The position numbers and the translations under genes were made by a program. Under the pieces are notes generated by a model that made no database searches, was not told the origin of the DNA, and saw nothing but the letters and a program-made list of their open reading frames with translations. This document shows, piece after piece, positions 60,457 to 64,000 of a stretch of 64,000 bases of DNA. Each line of letters starts with the position of its first letter. Within the stretch, counting starts at the first letter, position 1. Source of the DNA: Austwickia chelonae (GTDB taxonomy: Bacteria > Actinomycetota > Actinomycetes > Actinomycetales > Dermatophilaceae). The stretch covers positions 3,348,001 through 3,412,000 of the forward strand of contig NZ_CP031447.1 of assembly GCF_003391095.1 (NCBI RefSeq). The letters are read 5' to 3'.

Positions 60457-62118
60457 TCAGTACTGGAAACGTCCGATCAGCGACTGCAATTCATGTGAAC
60501 GGGAAGCCAGTTCCTGAGCTGCTGCCGAGGTGTCCTCGACAGCGCCGTTGGTGTCGGCCGCCGCTTGGGAGACTTCGTCGACATAGCCGGCGATCTGGCC
60601 TGCTCCGCTCGCTGCATCGGAGACATTGCGACTCATCTCGTTGGTGGTGGCCGTCTGCTCCTCCACCGCCGAGGCGATCGTGGCCTGGGTGTCGTTGATC
60701 TGGGCGATGATCGCCGAGATCTCGCTGATCGCCGCGACTGCGGCTTCGGTGTCGATCTGGATCTGCTCGACCCGGTGGGAGATGTCCTCCGTGGCCTTGG
60801 CGGTCTCCTGCGCGAGGTCCTTCACCTCATTGGCGACCACGGCGAAGCCCTTACCGGCTTCACCGGCCCGGGCTGCTTCGATCGTCGCATTCAGGGCCAA
60901 CAGGTTCGTCTGCTCCGCGATGGTCGTGATGACCTTGACGACATTGCCGATCTCCACGCTGGAATCGCCCAGCTTTGCGACCGTGGAATTCGTACGGTCG
61001 GCGACCTGTACAGCGCTGGCCGCGACCCCAGCCGCGTCGGTGGTGTTCTTCGAGATCTCCCGGATCGACGCCGTCATCTCCTCGGTACCGGCGGCGACCG
61101 TCTGCACATTGTTCGACACGTCGGCGGCCGAGCCCGCTGCTGCTCCTGCTCGCTCCGAGGACAATGTCGCCGAGGCCCGCATCTGACCGGCCGTGGCGGT
61201 GAGTTCTTCACTGGCGGCAGCCACGGTGGACGAGGCCTCGCCGACCCGGCGGAGAACGTTCCGCATCGACTCCCGGCTCTGGTCCAGTGCTCGAGCCATG
61301 TCGCCGATCTCATCGGCGCTCTGCACATCGGCGGAGACTCGAAGGTCACCGGCGTCCATCGCCTGCACGCTCTGCAATACCTTACGGACAGCGGTCAGGA
61401 TGGCACCGCTGATCCGCAAGGACAGGAAGACCAGGATGATGCCGGCAACCAGCACCATGCCTATCGAGAGATAAGTCGCCAGGTTCCGCGCGGAGGCCAG
61501 ATCGGCCCGGCTGTCATCGACCCGTTTCTTCGCCAGATCGTTCAGTTTGGTGGTGGCATCGCTCAATGGATTCATCGACTGGGCAGAACCAGTGGTGGCC
61601 AGCTCAGTGGCCTCCTTGAAACTGTTCGCGCCATTGGCCTTCGCCAGGGAGACGATCTTGTCGTCGTTCGCGGTGAAGGCTTTCGCCTGGGCCTGGATCT
61701 CGGTGAGGAGCTTACTCCCCTCCTCGGTACGAACCATGTTCGTCAGCTGGTTCAACCGGTCGTTCAACCCGGCCATGGCTTCCAGGTAACTCTTACGCGC
61801 TTCGTTGCTCGGCTCCACCGCCGCGCTGCCCTTCGCTGCGATGTCCAGCACGTAGGCGTTCTGCTGGCCGTTCATCTCCGAGACGAACTGATCGACCCGG
61901 ACGACAGCTGTCCGGGTCTCGTAAGCGTTCTCCAGTTCGCTGGTAGTGGACGCGATCGAGTTGAGCGACCACATCGAGAGGAAGGTCAACCCTGCGGCCA
62001 CGACCACACCGGTCAGACCGATCGACAGAATCTTGGTGCGCAATCCCAACCGTCGTCCCTGTGGCGAAGGGCCCTGCCCTCCGGCCTGCGACTCCTCCGG
62101 CACGGATGATTGGTACAT
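60457..62118 (-). CDS. Methyl-accepting chemotaxis protein
   Basis: A 553-residue chemoreceptor. TM1 is at about 30-52, a helical periplasmic-side sensor at 55-210, TM2 at about 216-237, HAMP at about 238-290, then the long signalling coiled coil. The hairpin tip [19 protein letters not shown] is intact near residue 410. The sensor looks like a four-helix bundle and its ligand is unknown. There is no C-terminal NWETF-like tether. AGGAG precedes ATG 62118. It implies a chemotaxis pathway and motility elsewhere in the genome. Confidence 0.93.
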   Translation of the reverse strand: MYQSSVPEESQAGGQGPSPQGRRLGLRTKILSIGLTGVVVAAGLTFLSMWSLNSIASTTSELENAYETRTAVVRVDQFVSEMNGQQNAYVLDIAAKGSAAVEPSNEARKSYLEAMAGLNDRLNQLTNMVRTEEGSKLLTEIQAQAKAFTANDDKIVSLAKANGANSFKEATELATTGSAQSMNPLSDATTKLNDLAKKRVDDSRADLASARNLATYLSIGMVLVAGIILVFLSLRISGAILTAVRKVLQSVQAMDAGDLRVSADVQSADEIGDMARALDQSRESMRNVLRRVGEASSTVAAASEELTATAGQMRASATLSSERAGAAAGSAADVSNNVQTVAAGTEEMTASIREISKNTTDAAGVAASAVQVADRTNSTVAKLGDSSVEIGNVVKVITTIAEQTNLLALNATIEAARAGEAGKGFAVVANEVKDLAQETAKATEDISHRVEQIQIDTEAAVAAISEISAIIAQINDTQATIASAVEEQTATTNEMSRNVSDAASGAGQIAGYVDEVSQAAADTNGAVEDTSAAAQELASRSHELQSLIGRFQY

Positions 62119-62251
62119 CTGGGCTCCTGCGAGACTCGGTAAGGTGGCCTCTCGGTCCAAAGGCCACGAGCGCCCGAGGTGGCAGTCCGGGGCGCACGGT
62201 CACCTTTCGGCAGTTCCCGGACCAAGCTGAGCGAACAGGCCATGAACAGCG

Positions 62252-63001
62252 TCAGATTCGCTCCGCCTGTTGTCGTGCGGTCCTCAACTGCGGGTCAGCT
62301 CGACCGGAACACCGAAGGACTCGTCCTGGAGAACTTTCTCCAACGGTGAGTCCGGCCGCTGCTCTTCGATCGACGAGGTAGCTCGTGGTGCAGCAGTCGA
62401 TCATCTCTTTGTCGTGGGTCGCGATCAGGACGGTGCACCCGGTCTCCGCTCGTTCTTGGAAGAGTCGGATGACCGCACTGCGGTTCTCGTGGTCCAAGGA
62501 CGCGGTCGGCTCGTCGACGTAGATGATCCGGGCTTTCCGGTAGATCGCCCGGGCGACTGCGAGGCGCTGTTTCTCCCCGCCGCTGAGATGGGACGCCTGT
62601 TCGTCTTCTCTTCCGACGAGGCCGACCTCACTGAGAACATCGGCCAATCGCCCTCGGTCGCCACGGGTTTTCCCGCTGAGCGGGCTCGCCCGCATGGTCA
62701 CGTTGAATCCGACGTTCTCGTCCTCCATGATCCCGTAGTCCTGCAACACGAAAGCTGCGTCCTGCCGCCAGAAGCGACGCCGCCGCGATTCCTGCCATCC
62801 GGTGGCGTCCACCCCGTCGATGACGACCTGCCCCGTCGTGACCTGCTGCACCAACCCCAGGCAGTGCAACAAGGTGGTTTTTCCGCACCCGCTCGGACCG
62901 ATCAGCGCGGTCATCGTGCCCGGTTCGCAGGTCAGATCTACCCCGTCGAAGACCTGCGAACCGTCGATCACGACCCCGAGGGAACATGCTTGCACCATCA
63001 T
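62252..63001 (-). CDS. ABC transporter ATP-binding protein (second lactococcin 972-type exporter)
   Basis: A 249-residue ATPase with Walker A GPSGCGKTT, Q-loop LQDYGIM, signature LSGGEKQRLAVARA, Walker B IIYVDEPTAS and H-loop ATHDKEM. It resembles the bacteriocin ATPase at 3445. Two ATGs in a row (63001, 62998) follow GAGAGGTG. It lies 11 bases after the membrane protein gene on the same strand. The tail after residue 215 is Arg-rich and atypical. Confidence 0.88.
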   Translation of the reverse strand: MMVQACSLGVVIDGSQVFDGVDLTCEPGTMTALIGPSGCGKTTLLHCLGLVQQVTTGQVVIDGVDATGWQESRRRRFWRQDAAFVLQDYGIMEDENVGFNVTMRASPLSGKTRGDRGRLADVLSEVGLVGREDEQASHLSGGEKQRLAVARAIYRKARIIYVDEPTASLDHENRSAVIRLFQERAETGCTVLIATHDKEMIDCCTTSYLVDRRAAAGLTVGESSPGRVLRCSGRADPQLRTARQQAERI

Positions 63002-63012
63002 CGCGACACCTC

Positions 63013-64000
63013 TCAGATTCTGCGGGTGGCCACCCTGTCGAAGACTTTCCGGACCGCGAGAACATGCATCACCGGGGTGAGCAGCACCATGAGCACACCC
63101 AGGAGCACGATCTCCGCACGATGTGCACCACCGACCGTGAACACGGCCAGAACGGTGATCACGGTCATGACCACCAGCTCTGCGGGGAGTCGTTCACCGA
63201 CGACCTCGGCCCAGGTCGCCCCGGAGAACCGGAGCGGGAAATCACGCCGGGCACGCACCAGCGCCCGGACAGATGCGGAGACCCCGGCCGAGAGCACCAA
63301 GGCCACCACCGTGGTGACAAGTGAAATCCCCTGCAGCCAGGCAAAATACTCCGCGTACTGGGCACGGAGCACTCCTGCTTCGGCGACATATTTGACGGTG
63401 ACCTTCCCGGACAGTCCGTGATCCTGAACCCCCTGCCTCGTCGCCGAAAGGCCGGTGAGCACGATATTTCCGGTGGAGGAGACCGACCCCAGGAAACCGT
63501 CGTCGAAGGTCTCGTACAGCGACGGGGCCACCGCGATGAGGGCCTGGTCACTGAAGAGGAGAACACCGCTGCCCGCCTCGGCCAGCGGAAGTCCCGGTCG
63601 ACCGGTGTAACGGTAGAACGCGAGATCAGTCGCCTTCAGGGGCCGGTCGGTATGTCGACGCCAGATCTCCAGGTTCGGCTCCAACATCTGGGTGACCGCG
63701 ATGGGCACTTTCTCCGGTGCCACCTTCGTGAACCCGGGAGCAGACTCCCAATCGGCCCGGCCGACCATCATCGCCAGCCAAGGGGCCGTCACCAAGGAGA
63801 AACTGTCGTCCTGATCAAGTGGTGGGCTCGCCGCTCCGCCTCTGGCCCAGGTGTAGGACAGCGCGGCCCCGTCGCGTCGCTCCGCATCGTGAACGACCGA
63901 CCCGATCCGGTGCTTGATCTGTTCGAATCCGGTATCGCCGGTGCCGGAGGGAAGCAGGACATTGACTTTGTCCGCCAGGTGTTTCCACTGAGCCAGTTGT
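63013..64000 (-). CDS. Bacteriocin-associated integral membrane protein, N-terminally cut by window end
   Basis: The frame is open to base 64000, so the N terminus is missing. The visible 328 residues have an outer domain (KVNVLLPSGTGDTGFEQ...), then three hydrophobic segments at the C-terminal end (ISLVTTVVALVLSAGVSA, LVVMTVITVLAVFTVG, VLLGVLMVLLTPVMHVLA). The layout and the following ATPase parallel the protein at 1378-3411, making this a second lactococcin-972-type exporter. Any bacteriocin gene would lie beyond 64000. Confidence 0.78.
   Translation of the reverse strand, partial: QLAQWKHLADKVNVLLPSGTGDTGFEQIKHRIGSVVHDAERRDGAALSYTWARGGAASPPLDQDDSFSLVTAPWLAMMVGRADWESAPGFTKVAPEKVPIAVTQMLEPNLEIWRRHTDRPLKATDLAFYRYTGRPGLPLAEAGSGVLLFSDQALIAVAPSLYETFDDGFLGSVSSTGNIVLTGLSATRQGVQDHGLSGKVTVKYVAEAGVLRAQYAEYFAWLQGISLVTTVVALVLSAGVSASVRALVRARRDFPLRFSGATWAEVVGERLPAELVVMTVITVLAVFTVGGAHRAEIVLLGVLMVLLTPVMHVLAVRKVFDRVATRRI

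Noticed and set aside
1-64000. tRNA, rRNA or transposase genes
   Set aside because: I looked for CCA-ending cloverleaf stems, rRNA-like conserved stretches and DDE/IS motifs and found none that I could support.

Overview
The window is high-GC actinobacterial DNA. Signs are actinobacterial-type family versions (bioA-bioD-bioB with a BioQ-like operator, a SAV_915-like and an EspC-like protein, a TetR-type phenylacetate regulator), frequent GTG/TTG starts, start/stop overlaps, and -10 boxes 6-9 nt before start codons (leaderless mRNAs). A methyl-accepting chemotaxis protein points to a motile organism. A zoospore-forming Dermatophilaceae-like actinomycete would fit, but that is inference only.

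Layout. (1) 1-800: 3' end of an FecE-type ABC ATPase, then a macrodomain hydrolase. (2) 960-7960: a competition island of visibly lower GC. On + it has a lactococcin-972-like bacteriocin, its multi-TM partner and its ABC ATPase. Convergent on - it has a type VII secretion cassette: SAV_915-like protein, EspC-like partner, a WXG100-headed effector with a glycine-zipper C terminus, and two related multi-TM proteins that are candidate immunity proteins. (3) 8070-16150: an amino-sugar/peptidoglycan recycling operon (binding protein, two permeases, NagZ, AnmK, MurQ) with a divergent BadF/NagK-type sugar kinase. (4) 16540-20730: DoxX-like protein and bioADB. (5) 20780-23110: SGNH hydrolase and a CtaA-like membrane protein. 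(6) 23300-27650 and 34560-41790: two blocks of phenylacetate catabolism genes (paaJ, paaH, paaZ; paaK, tetR, paaABCDE). They are separated by about 7 kb holding repeats, an AbiEi/DUF559 protein, an SDR pseudogene, a CPBP protease plus idi, MarR, a flavin-nucleotide-binding protein and a modular secreted protein. (7) 41800-53120: regulators (PadR, MarR, SoxR), a small secreted peptide with a duplicated GPAYAPR motif, HAD, YceI, amidase, a decayed aldo/keto reductase, MFS, WS/DGAT and VOC proteins. (8) 53540-58130: a PTS operon made of an EIIA-HPr-EI fusion and an EIIC-EIIB protein with a second, Cys-less EIIB, closed by a very strong terminator. (9) 58180-62120: lipoprotein, MEMO-like pseudoenzyme and chemoreceptor. 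(10) 62250-64000: a second lactococcin-972-type exporter, cut by the window end.

The strongest candidate for an undescribed system is the type VII effector/immunity cassette at 4143-7962. The effector gene changes base composition where the secretion module meets the putative toxin domain, and two paralogous membrane proteins follow it. Other notable items are the His/Cys-rich tail on BioB, the degenerate extra EIIB domain, the MEMO-fold protein lacking most metal ligands, a BioQ-like palindrome over the -35 of an apparently leaderless bioA, and many recent short tandem duplications across the window.
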